NCBI GenBank assembly: GCA_020629005.1
Contig: JAHDEE010000032.1
Coordinates: 1-42,809, forward strand
Reading direction: 5' to 3'
Length of the DNA: 42,809 nucleotides
Origin: Chitinophagales bacterium
GTDB lineage: Bacteria > Bacteroidota > Bacteroidia > Chitinophagales > UBA2359
The notes under the pieces were generated by a model, which worked only from the letters and a program-made list of their open reading frames with translations, made no database searches and had not been told where the DNA came from. This document shows positions 18,417 to 26,228 of the stretch, in pieces (position 1 is the stretch's first letter; every line of letters starts with the position of its first letter). The position numbers and the translations under genes are program-made.

Positions 18417-20147
18417 TTAGCTAAGTCTGATTTGACTTACAGAGGCGCCAGCAGGAATCATAGGAAATACACAGTCCTCTTTCTCCACCATAATCTCCAA
18501 TAGGTAAGACTGCTCACAGCCAAACATTCTGTTGAGTGCATCATCGAGATTCTCTCTCTTATCGACACGCTCAGCATCAATGCCAAAGCCTTTAGAGATG
18601 GCGACAAAATTAGGATTGACCAATTCTGTGGCGGAGTAACGTTTGTCAAAGAACAACTGCTGCCACTGTCGAACCATACCCAAAAACTCGTTGTTCAGAA
18701 TCACAATCTTTACATTGGTTTGAGTTTGCCAGATGGTACCCAATTCCTGCAAGGTCATTTGAAATCCTCCGTCACCAATGATGGCGACTACGTCACGGTT
18801 CGGCGCTCCCAGTTTTGCGCCAAAAGCAGCAGGCAGGCAAAAACCCATGGTCCCAAGACCTCCGGAAGTAATGTTGCCACGGTGTTGTTGGAAACGGGCA
18901 TATCTACAAGCTACCATCTGGTGCTGTCCGACGTCAGTGACAATGATCGCTCTACCGTCGGTACGATCGTTAATACGACGGATGACCTCACCCATAGTCA
19001 TGCCTTCTTTGGATGGATGCAATTCTTTTTCGATGATCATTTCCTGCTCCATCTTCATACAGTCATGAAAGCGTTGTAACCAGGGCTTGTGATTGTTCTT
19101 TTTCAATAGCGGCAATAGAGCCTGCATGGTTACCTTGCAGTCGCCCACCAGTGCAACCTCGGTTTTCACATTTTTATCTACCTCTGCTGGATCGATTTCC
19201 AGGTGGATTACTTTGGCTTGTTTAGCATAGGTATTCAAGTCTCCTGTTACCCTGTCGTCAAAGCGCATTCCGACAGCAATCATCACATCGCATTCATTGG
19301 TCAGGATATTTGGTCCATAGTTTCCATGCATGCCCAACATACCCACATTTTGTGGGTGTTCCGTTTCCAGAGCTGAAAGCCCCATAATCGTCCACGCTGC
19401 CGGAACGCCGGTCTTTTCGATTACTTCTTTTAGTTCCTTTTCTGCACCAGAAATCGTCACGCCATGACCGAACAATAGAAAAGGACGCTTGGCTTTATTG
19501 ATCAATTCAGCTGCTCTCTCAATCTCCGTAGGATTTGCTTTTGGAACTGGCACATAAGATCGCACGTGATCGCATTTCTTGTAGTAATAGTCCAACATTT
19601 CGATCTGTGCGTTCTTGGTAATGTCTATAAGCACGGGACCAGGCCGACCGGAGGCTGCTATGTAGAATGCTTTAGCAAAAATCTCGGGAATCTCGGAAGC
19701 CTTGGTGATCTGATAATTCCATTTCGTAACGGGAAGTGAAATCCCTATTACATCCGTCTCCTGAAAGGCATCTGAACCGATCAAACGCTTTGGCACCTGT
19801 CCTGTGATACAGACAAGCGGAGTCGAGTCAATGAGAGCGTCCGCAATTCCGGTGATTAGATTTGTAGCTCCTGGACCAGATGTGGCTATGCATACACCCA
19901 CTCGACCAGTGGCTCTGGCATATCCCTGAGCAGCATGAACGGCGCCTTGCTCATGACGATTCAGGATGTGTTTTAGTTCTTCCTGATAATCATACATGGC
20001 ATCGTACACGGGCATAATTGCACCACCTGGATATCCAAAAATATACTCCACCTGTTCTTCCAACAGGCATTTTACGATCGCTAGTGCACCAGAGATGTTC
20101 TCTGTGTCTGTAAAGGCACTGCTTTTTTCTTTCGTTAAGGTCTTCAT
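18417..20147 (-). CDS. ilvB: Acetolactate synthase large (catalytic) subunit
   Basis: 576 residues, normal for the thiamine-diphosphate-dependent acetolactate synthase catalytic subunit. It condenses two pyruvates, or pyruvate with 2-oxobutyrate. Motifs: 'GYPGGAIMPVYDA' (38-50), the catalytic Glu66 in 'NRHEQGAVHAAQGYAR', the middle FAD-binding domain with 'GMLGMHGNYGPN' and 'GMRFDDRVTG', and the ThDP/Mg motif 'GDGGFQMTLQELGTI' ending in 'ILNNEFLGM'. The C-terminus 'MIPAGASVSQI' is typical. It lies 57 bases after ilvD. Confidence 0.97.
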   Translation of the reverse strand: MKTLTKEKSSAFTDTENISGALAIVKCLLEEQVEYIFGYPGGAIMPVYDAMYDYQEELKHILNRHEQGAVHAAQGYARATGRVGVCIATSGPGATNLITGIADALIDSTPLVCITGQVPKRLIGSDAFQETDVIGISLPVTKWNYQITKASEIPEIFAKAFYIAASGRPGPVLIDITKNAQIEMLDYYYKKCDHVRSYVPVPKANPTEIERAAELINKAKRPFLLFGHGVTISGAEKELKEVIEKTGVPAAWTIMGLSALETEHPQNVGMLGMHGNYGPNILTNECDVMIAVGMRFDDRVTGDLNTYAKQAKVIHLEIDPAEVDKNVKTEVALVGDCKVTMQALLPLLKKNNHKPWLQRFHDCMKMEQEMIIEKELHPSKEGMTMGEVIRRINDRTDGRAIIVTDVGQHQMVACRYARFQQHRGNITSGGLGTMGFCLPAAFGAKLGAPNRDVVAIIGDGGFQMTLQELGTIWQTQTNVKIVILNNEFLGMVRQWQQLFFDKRYSATELVNPNFVAISKGFGIDAERVDKRENLDDALNRMFGCEQSYLLEIMVEKEDCVFPMIPAGASVSQIRLS

Positions 20148-20204
20148 TTATTGATCTGATTATTTGTTTTCAATTATTCTTTCCTGCCGAATGCAGTGTC
20201 CGCC

Positions 20205-21878
20205 TTAGTGATCCGTTACACATCCAAAGGAGGCGGAGGATACCAGTTTGCTGTACTTGTGCAAGGCACCATTGCTTGCCTTTTTCTCAGGTACTTTCCA
20301 GGCAGCCCTGCGCGCTTCTATCTCCTCGTCCGACAATTTCACGTCCATGACATTGTTCACGGCATCAATAGTAATAAGGTCACCGTCTTGTACGAGCGCC
20401 AGCATTCCTCCTGCAGCTGCTTCAGGAGAAACATGCCCGACAACAAATCCATGACTGCCACCGGAAAAGCGACCATCGGTGATGAGCGCAACCTCCTTGC
20501 CTAGACCTGCTCCCATAATTGCCGCAGTCGGTTTGAGCATTTCGGGCATGCCGGGTGCACCTTTGGGACCTTCATATCGAATCACGATCACATGTCCCTT
20601 TTGCACCTTACCTGAGCTGATTCCCTCAATTGCTGAGAATTCATCGTCGAACACTATAGCAGTGCCTTCGAAAACTTCTCCTTCCTTGCCGGTGATCTTT
20701 GCAACGGCTCCTTGCTCAGCCAGATTGCCGTAGAGAACCTGTATGTGACCGCTGCTTTTGATTGGGTTTGCCAAAGGTCGCATGACATCCTGGCCCTGTT
20801 TCAGGCTGTCGGCAAGTTCCAGATTCTCCCTCATGCTCTTTCCTGTTACCGTGAGACAGTCTCCATGTAGCAGTCCTTCTGAAAGCAAGTATTTCATCAC
20901 AGCCTGACTACCTCCAACGGCATGAAGATCTTCCATCAGGTACCTGCCAGATGGTTTGAGATCCGCAAGTAATGGAGTACGGTCGCTGATGTCCTGAAAG
21001 TCTTTCAAGCTCAAAGGAACATTCACCGTTTTCGCCATGGCCAGCAAATGCAAAACAGCATTGGTAGACCCTCCTAATGCAACGATTGTGGTAATTGCAT
21101 TCTCGAAAGCCTCCCTGGTCATGATGTCTCTTGGTTTTAGGTCAAGCTCCAACAAGCGTCTGATATAGGAACCTATTTGTCCGCATTCTCCTTGTTTATC
21201 GCTACTTAATGCAGGAGCCGATGCGCTATAAGGGAGAGACATTCCCAAAGCTTCAATCGCGCTTGACATAGTATTAGCGGTATACATTCCACCACAAGCG
21301 CCTGCCCCAGGACAAGAGTTCTTGATCACGCCCAGGTAGTCTTCATCGGAAATTTCATCTTTAAATTTTTGTCCATAAGCTTCAAAAGCTGAGACAATAT
21401 TGAGCTTCTTTTCTTTGTAACAGCCAGCATTGATAGTGCCTCCATAGAGCAGTATGCCAGGTCTGTTGAGTCGACCCATAGCCATCATTGCACCCGGCAT
21501 GTTTTTATCACAACCAACTACAGTCACTAAGGCATCATAATAGTGAGCGCCTGCTACGGCCTCTATAGAGTCAGCGATAATCTCTCGGGAAACGAGAGAG
21601 TAGCGCATGCCTCGCGTGCCATTTGATATGCCGTCACTTACACCAATTGTATTGAAAATCAATCCGACCAAATCGCTGCTGCGGACAGATTCCTTCACCT
21701 TGAGGGCCAGATCATTCAGATGCATATTACAGGTGTTGCCTTCGTAGCCTGTACTGACAATGCCGACCTGAGCCTTTTTCATATCTTCCTCGGTCAGTCC
21801 AACCCCATATAGCATTGCCTGAGATGCTGGCTGACTAGGGTCCTGGGTAATTCGCTTGCTGTATTTGTTAAGTTCCAT
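20205..21878 (-). CDS. ilvD: Dihydroxy-acid dehydratase
   Basis: 557 residues from the ATG at 21878 ('[16 protein letters not shown]'). The frame runs open further up to 21998, but that 40-residue extension begins inside the terminator hairpin of the leader, so it is not coding. The enzyme dehydrates the dihydroxy acids to 2-oxo acids, the third shared step of Ile/Val synthesis. The three iron-sulphur-cluster cysteines are present: Cys50 (GNTCNMH), Cys123 (VGCDKNMPG) and Cys195 ([16 protein letters not shown]). The C-terminal '[15 protein letters not shown]' is intact. It is the first structural gene of the operon and is controlled by the two upstream attenuators. Confidence 0.97.
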   Translation of the reverse strand: MELNKYSKRITQDPSQPASQAMLYGVGLTEEDMKKAQVGIVSTGYEGNTCNMHLNDLALKVKESVRSSDLVGLIFNTIGVSDGISNGTRGMRYSLVSREIIADSIEAVAGAHYYDALVTVVGCDKNMPGAMMAMGRLNRPGILLYGGTINAGCYKEKKLNIVSAFEAYGQKFKDEISDEDYLGVIKNSCPGAGACGGMYTANTMSSAIEALGMSLPYSASAPALSSDKQGECGQIGSYIRRLLELDLKPRDIMTREAFENAITTIVALGGSTNAVLHLLAMAKTVNVPLSLKDFQDISDRTPLLADLKPSGRYLMEDLHAVGGSQAVMKYLLSEGLLHGDCLTVTGKSMRENLELADSLKQGQDVMRPLANPIKSSGHIQVLYGNLAEQGAVAKITGKEGEVFEGTAIVFDDEFSAIEGISSGKVQKGHVIVIRYEGPKGAPGMPEMLKPTAAIMGAGLGKEVALITDGRFSGGSHGFVVGHVSPEAAAGGMLALVQDGDLITIDAVNNVMDVKLSDEEIEARRAAWKVPEKKASNGALHKYSKLVSSASFGCVTDH

Positions 21879-21979
21879 ACTTTGTTTGCCTGATAGTGTT
21901 GGGTTTACCTGCTTTGCTCCTTTGCCTTTTAACTGCCATTCTGCCTTTCCAAACAAATTTTGTGCTACAATTCCCAGCC

Positions 21980-22018
21980 AAAAAAAAGCCCCGATCACTC
22001 GAATGATCGGGGCTTTTT
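21980..22018 (-). terminator. ilv attenuator 2: terminator hairpin with competing antiterminator
   Basis: Minus-strand arms AGCCCCGATCA (22014-22004) and TGATCGGGGCT (21997-21987) pair perfectly over 11 bases around a 6-base loop, followed by a run of eight T on the minus strand. The rival arm CGGATGATTGG (22045-22035) can pair with CCGATCATTCG (22010-22000) over 11 positions with two G-U wobbles and so break the terminator. That rival arm overlaps the stop codon of leader peptide 2, so a ribosome finishing the peptide hides it and termination follows. Confidence 0.9.
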
Positions 22019-22038
22019 GTCGCTCATAGCCTTACCAA

Positions 22039-22101
22039 TCATCCGGTAGTCTTCCTAATGACGATAATAATACTGACGACTGTGAACTGGTGATCTCTCA
22101 T
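22039..22101 (-). CDS. ilv leader peptide 2
   Basis: A 20-codon open frame, MRDHQFTVVSIIIVIRKTTG, ending TGA at 22041-22039. Seven of 20 residues are Val or Ile, packed as VVSIIIVI; there is no Leu. Its stop lies inside the antiterminator arm of attenuator 2. This is the layout of a classical ribosome-stalling leader: shortage of charged tRNA-Val or tRNA-Ile stalls the ribosome before the arm, the antiterminator forms and ilvD is read. It is too short for standard gene callers. No strong Shine-Dalgarno is visible, which is common in this phylum. Confidence 0.85.
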   Translation of the reverse strand: MRDHQFTVVSIIIVIRKTTG

Positions 22102-22114
22102 AAAAAGTAATGGG

Positions 22115-22145
22115 CAAAAAAATAGCCTTCCAAAAGTGGAAAGCC
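22115..22145 (-). terminator. ilv attenuator 1: terminator hairpin with competing antiterminator
   Basis: Minus-strand arms GGCTTTCCA (22145-22137) and TGGAAGGCT (22132-22124) pair over nine positions including two G-U wobbles, with a CTTT loop, and are followed by A and seven T. A rival arm GTGGAAA (22179-22173) can pair perfectly with TTTCCAC (22142-22136), extended by G-U pairs. That rival arm starts four bases after the stop codon of leader peptide 1, under the footprint of a ribosome at the stop. The hairpin is weaker than that of attenuator 2. Confidence 0.78.
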
Positions 22146-22182
22146 AGGTCTTATTCATTTGATCTTATAGCATTTCCACCCC

Positions 22183-22233
22183 TCATTTACTAATGACGAC
22201 GACAGAAATGACTATGTTGATTACTTGATTCAT
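22183..22233 (-). CDS. ilv leader peptide 1
   Basis: A 16-codon open frame, MNQVINIVISVVVISK, ending TGA at 22185-22183. Nine of 16 residues are Val or Ile and none is Leu. It lies directly upstream of attenuator 1 and is the first translated item of the ilvDBNC transcript. It shares the 10-base run TCGTCATTAG with leader peptide 2 (plus-strand CTAATGACGA at 22190-22199 and 22055-22064), in the same reading frame and same part of the peptide, which suggests that the two leader units arose by duplication. Confidence 0.85.
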   Translation of the reverse strand: MNQVINIVISVVVISK

Positions 22234-22386
22234 CGCCGTAAAACTAGAATAATTTTTAGAGTTACACAACCTAGCCCCATAAATTTTGAATTTTCTGCAA
22301 AATGACTCTTTGGGTATTTAGTTCGGCTGGTAGCAAATCATGTGCTTGCATTAGCTTATCTTTCGGCACACAATCAAACTGCTTCA

Positions 22387-23394
22387 ATGCTCAGAGTGCT
22401 ACCAATACTTGTACTTCTTGTGTTCTTTGTCCAGGATGTTGAGGGCCAGGAATGTTTGATCTGGAATGGATTCAGCATCGACTGGACCTACAATCACCGT
22501 GTCAATCGACTTGGTAGCTATGTGCAGGGGCAGGAGGTGTACACTACAGGTGCAACCGGGCTCGGTAGAGATAGTTGCCGATTCGAAACTTTCTATTCAA
22601 CACTTGAAGCTGAGCTAAAAACGCAAGAAGTAAAAAAGCGGATTGTGCTGATAGGAGAGGAGCATGAGCGAATCAACAAAAGGTTGATGGTTTCTTTTCC
22701 CCTTACCGGTGAGGACAATAAGATTTACAAAGCCGTTCTCAATGGTTTTGACCTTTTATCGGTTGGTAAGGCTGACAAGCTTCATGATCTTACGGTTCGC
22801 ATTGCTGATCAGCACCTGAGTGCTGATTCAAATCGTTGGGAGTTAAGCGTTGATGTTTCCTTGCTGGTCAATTGCACTACTCCGGAATGTGAAATCTTCA
22901 ATCAGGAAGTGCATTATCAGCTGGACCTTTTCTTCCTGTTGCTTGAGCTGGATGCTGATACTCCACTTGAGGCGATTTATCCCTCACATAGATTTGACTG
23001 GTTTGATGAAGACAAACGTGTCAGGAACGCCTTGTTTTTGCAAACTCGAAAAGGGTACAATCAAGCTGCGATTCAGGGCTTTGAAATTGCTTTGGATCGT
23101 GATCACTGGATTGTGGCTACAGAGTTATCTGCACAGTACAAAAAAGCGGATCATTTTGAAATTGCATTGGAGTATTGGGCAAATTTCTGGAACATGAAGA
23201 AAGACTCTTACCATCGACCCCACTCTCGCTTTTCCAAAGGAATAGAAGGAGAAGCTAAGGTTGCAATTGACCTCCTGCTTATGGTCTTACCAGGTAAGGT
23301 TACCCCTGATAGCTTTGTTGGATCCATCATTTGGCCTGGGAAGAATATCTCTGCCGCAGGAGATGAGGCCGTCATGTTTAAAAAGATTCGATAG
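22387..23394 (+). CDS. Exported protein of unknown function
   Basis: 335 residues from ATG 22387; an in-frame GTG at 22342 would add 15 polar residues before the signal peptide and is less likely. The signal peptide is clear ('MLRVLPILVLLVFFVQDVEG'), with cleavage near GQE. The mature part begins 'CLIWNGFSIDWTYN' and contains a regular mix of helix and strand; the stretch 'ALFLQTRKGYNQAAIQGFEIALD' may be a TPR-like helix pair. I do not recognise the family. It runs divergently from the ilv operon and convergently with the membrane-protein gene, 12 bases away. Confidence 0.75.
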   Translation: MLRVLPILVLLVFFVQDVEGQECLIWNGFSIDWTYNHRVNRLGSYVQGQEVYTTGATGLGRDSCRFETFYSTLEAELKTQEVKKRIVLIGEEHERINKRLMVSFPLTGEDNKIYKAVLNGFDLLSVGKADKLHDLTVRIADQHLSADSNRWELSVDVSLLVNCTTPECEIFNQEVHYQLDLFFLLLELDADTPLEAIYPSHRFDWFDEDKRVRNALFLQTRKGYNQAAIQGFEIALDRDHWIVATELSAQYKKADHFEIALEYWANFWNMKKDSYHRPHSRFSKGIEGEAKVAIDLLLMVLPGKVTPDSFVGSIIWPGKNISAAGDEAVMFKKIR

Positions 23395-23406
23395 TGAGCG
23401 TACGTT

Positions 23407-24033
23407 TTAGTCGTACGAATTGGGAAACAAAAGGCAGAGTGAAAAGAAGATCAAAAAGGAGAGATTGAGACCGGCAAGTAATAGCACATTTCCTACAGGA
23501 GGATAAATTATGTCCAGGATCAACCATAGTAAGTAGGTGCAAATAGGGCTGAGCAGTATTGCCCACTTTGGCAATTTGACCCATTGCTTGTAAATGCCTA
23601 TGACAATAAGAAGGCCAGCGGCCGTAAAAGCCACACCAACAATTGCCTTATAGAACTCCATTGCCTGGAGGGTCATAGGTAGTATAGTATCACTAGCAGT
23701 AAACTCATGCTGAACAAGCAAATGTGCATGAAACAAGAGGCCAAAGACCAACATGTAGAGCGCAATCACAACTAGCAACAATTGCCCTCTTCCAAACTGC
23801 TTCCCCGGTTTCACAAAAGCAAATATTGCCAGAAACTCCAAAGGGATGGCGCTTACTCCAAGGTAGTTGCCAATCTTCATATTCTCAGCTGACATCTCAC
23901 CGAGGTAGTCCAGCTGCTTTATGTCGAATAAGGAAGTCGGCGACCAAAGCAAGAGGCAATCGGAAATTATTCCTAGAATGGCACCAAGGCAAGCTAGTAG
24001 AAGAACATGCCGGGAAAGATTGCTTTTGGACAC
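23407..24033 (-). CDS. Small multi-pass membrane protein of unknown function
   Basis: 208 residues from a GTG start. About six hydrophobic segments are visible: ~9-27, 56-73, 82-102, 129-146, 156-172 and 181-202. The C-terminus is 'LCLLFPNSYD'. It resembles a family of short Bacteroidetes/Flavobacteria membrane proteins of unknown role (possibly DUF6796), but I cannot confirm that. Its start is only 35 bases from the divergent start of the glycosidase-like gene, so the two promoters must overlap. Confidence 0.75.
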   Translation of the reverse strand: MSKSNLSRHVLLLACLGAILGIISDCLLLWSPTSLFDIKQLDYLGEMSAENMKIGNYLGVSAIPLEFLAIFAFVKPGKQFGRGQLLLVVIALYMLVFGLLFHAHLLVQHEFTASDTILPMTLQAMEFYKAIVGVAFTAAGLLIVIGIYKQWVKLPKWAILLSPICTYLLWLILDIIYPPVGNVLLLAGLNLSFLIFFSLCLLFPNSYD

Positions 24034-24068
24034 AATTATTAGCTTTACGGTGCAAAAAAAACAAAGTT

Positions 24069-26228
24069 ATGAATTATCGTGTACTTCTGCTGTTTGTGAT
24101 GTTGCTGCTGCCTCTACAAGCATTGGCAATTGATAGTATTGCGATTCTCGTTTCGGAGCAGGTACAGGCCAGTAGTGTAAGCAAGCTTGCAATCGATGAT
24201 GCCGTAAACCTATTACAGCAAGCCTGCGAGTGCAAAGTTAGCGCCAATTCGAAGGCAAAATCTGCCCAGGTGTTGATCGACCTCGCCCTCTCCTTTGAAC
24301 CAAGAGAAGAGAAGGAACTCTTTGCTGCCTATACCGGAACAGACAAGGTGCCGGCATTGGGCAGTAAGTATACCTGGACAGGAGTTAGGGAAGACCGTCG
24401 ATACAGATTGGAACTGAATACAGATTCGCCACATGGATTATCTAATGCTTTGTACGGTCTGCTGCAGGAACAATTGGGCTTCAAATTTTACCATGTCAGA
24501 GAGACCTTGATACCCACGATGCACGAATGGCCTCTAAAAGATGGTTTTGAGATGAAGGCGGAAGCTGAGTTTGATAAGCGAGGATTTCATGTACATACGA
24601 TGCATCCGATAGAAATGACCGAACCTCTCTTGGATCAGGATTTTGAAGGAGGACGAGAAATTATTCGGGAGTACATCGATTGGTTAGCGCGAAATCAACA
24701 GAACTTTTTTGAATTTAATCTCCTGGAGTCTGTCGACTTAAAACCATGGCTTCCCTATGCGAAAGAAATGGTTGACTATGCTCATGAAAGGGGCATTCTC
24801 ATTGGACTTGATTTGTCCCTACACATGATTCAGCAAAAGGCTTATATGCTTTATCGCAACAAGCCCAATTCCTTTAGGTCGAAACGTGCTCAGATGGAGC
24901 GCAATCTTGAAAAGCTGTTTTCCGCCGATTGGGATTTTTTGAATGTTGAGTTTTCTACGACCGAATATCACAAAGGAAATGCAAAGAAAAAGTATCGCCT
25001 CCAGTCACGCTTACTCTTCTTACTCCAGGAAAAGTATGCTGCAAAATTATTGGGACGAAAGCATGTAGTGAAAGCTATCAACGACGATATAATTGCTGAT
25101 GAAGACAAGGCGCATAAGGATGCGCAGAAGTTGGCTGAGGATCGGGATCGAATTATGTTGATTCACACCGTTATGTTTTATGGTCTTAAGGATAAAAGGG
25201 CACCAGTCTATGGCAATGAGAATCTTTCTGGTATGAATGACCTCTTGCTCAGAGAAAAGGACAAGCGGGAGGCCTGGTATTTTCCGGAATCAGCCTATTG
25301 GGTGACCTTTGATGTCAATGTACCTATGTTGCTTCTCCCATACCTTAGTGAACGCCTCGAAGATATCGAGTATGTTTCGCAACTGAATGTGCCAGGGCAT
25401 GTAACGTTCAGCAGTGGATGGGAGTGGGGATATTGGTTGGTCGACTGGTCCATCGCCCGTTGGAGTTGGTCCTTTACGTATGGGAATGAGCCGGAAAATC
25501 GATACCCAGCTCAGTACTTTGATGACCTCTTTCCTGAGCCGGATTTAAAAGCTTCGTTTCAGTCATTATGCGATTTACAGGAGGATTTTATCAAGGATCA
25601 GGAACTCATACAATATATGGCGGGGGTGACCATAACTGATGAACTGCCAGGGGCACTAAACATGCAGTTTCACCCGAGACCGGATCATACGCCTAAATGG
25701 TTAACAATAAAAGCTGAGGAGGAACAGATTGAATTTTATTCTGGTGAAGCCGCTAAGCTGCGATCCTTTGCTGCACGAAACCAGGAGCAGATTTCATTGC
25801 TTCGCAATGTTGAAGTTTTGGCAGCGGATGTCTCCAGATCTAAGATCTTGAGCGAGTTGGTAGATGGCTTGGAGATAACTGGACTAAGGGCGGCACATAG
25901 AGCTGCGGTCATGCTGGGGACTCTGGACAAGAGAAGCAGGAAGTTGAATCTCGACCCTTCAAGCAACCTGGACTCCTTGTTAGAGGAGGCGGCTTCGGCT
26001 CGTTCTACAGCGCAGGAATTGGTTGATGGCAGACGAGCATTGTACCGATATGATCAGCACTGGCTCGACGGCTGGAGAAGAGATCATACAGCATACAAGT
26101 TTGGCTACTTGTACACTGTCAAGAATTTGCACTTTTGGAAGCGCGAGGAAGAACAGCTTCGAAGAGGCAAGTACAGCCCTTGGTTTATGAACATCTGGGA
26201 CGTTTGGAGAATCAGCGGGATTTTATAA
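24069..26228 (+). CDS. Exported glycosidase-like protein (GH67/GH20 N-domain fold)
   Basis: 719 residues from ATG 24069; the frame is open for 345 bases further upstream, but that part overlaps the divergent membrane gene and precedes the signal peptide (1-~19, 'LLLFVMLLLPLQALA'). Residues ~20-150 have the pattern of the non-catalytic N-terminal domain of alpha-glucuronidases and hexosaminidases, ending 'SNALYGLLQEQLGFKFYH'. A barrel-like region starts at 'FDKRGFHVHTMHPIE' and 'REYIDWLARNQQNFFEFNL'. The C-terminal ~150 residues are helical with coiled-coil character. The likely role is cleaving or binding a polysaccharide in the periplasm or outside; catalytic residues cannot be named. It overlaps the convergent acylase gene by 17 bases at the 3' end. 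Confidence 0.7.
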   Translation: MNYRVLLLFVMLLLPLQALAIDSIAILVSEQVQASSVSKLAIDDAVNLLQQACECKVSANSKAKSAQVLIDLALSFEPREEKELFAAYTGTDKVPALGSKYTWTGVREDRRYRLELNTDSPHGLSNALYGLLQEQLGFKFYHVRETLIPTMHEWPLKDGFEMKAEAEFDKRGFHVHTMHPIEMTEPLLDQDFEGGREIIREYIDWLARNQQNFFEFNLLESVDLKPWLPYAKEMVDYAHERGILIGLDLSLHMIQQKAYMLYRNKPNSFRSKRAQMERNLEKLFSADWDFLNVEFSTTEYHKGNAKKKYRLQSRLLFLLQEKYAAKLLGRKHVVKAINDDIIADEDKAHKDAQKLAEDRDRIMLIHTVMFYGLKDKRAPVYGNENLSGMNDLLLREKDKREAWYFPESAYWVTFDVNVPMLLLPYLSERLEDIEYVSQLNVPGHVTFSSGWEWGYWLVDWSIARWSWSFTYGNEPENRYPAQYFDDLFPEPDLKASFQSLCDLQEDFIKDQELIQYMAGVTITDELPGALNMQFHPRPDHTPKWLTIKAEEEQIEFYSGEAAKLRSFAARNQEQISLLRNVEVLAADVSRSKILSELVDGLEITGLRAAHRAAVMLGTLDKRSRKLNLDPSSNLDSLLEEAASARSTAQELVDGRRALYRYDQHWLDGWRRDHTAYKFGYLYTVKNLHFWKREEEQLRRGKYSPWFMNIWDVWRISGIL

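Noticed and set aside
21879-21998. Forty-residue N-terminal extension of ilvD from a GTG at 21998
   Set aside because: The extension begins inside the terminator-2 hairpin and reads through its T-run; IlvD homologues begin near the ATG at 21878.
22234-22330. Promoter of the ilv operon
   Set aside because: Candidate TTTG and TAnnTTTG-like words exist, but the best-spaced pair would put the transcript start on top of leader peptide 1's ATG, so none is supported.
23399-23420. CGTACG-N7-CGTACG hairpin between convergent genes as a terminator
   Set aside because: The arms are short and there is no T-run on either strand; part of it codes for the end of the membrane protein.
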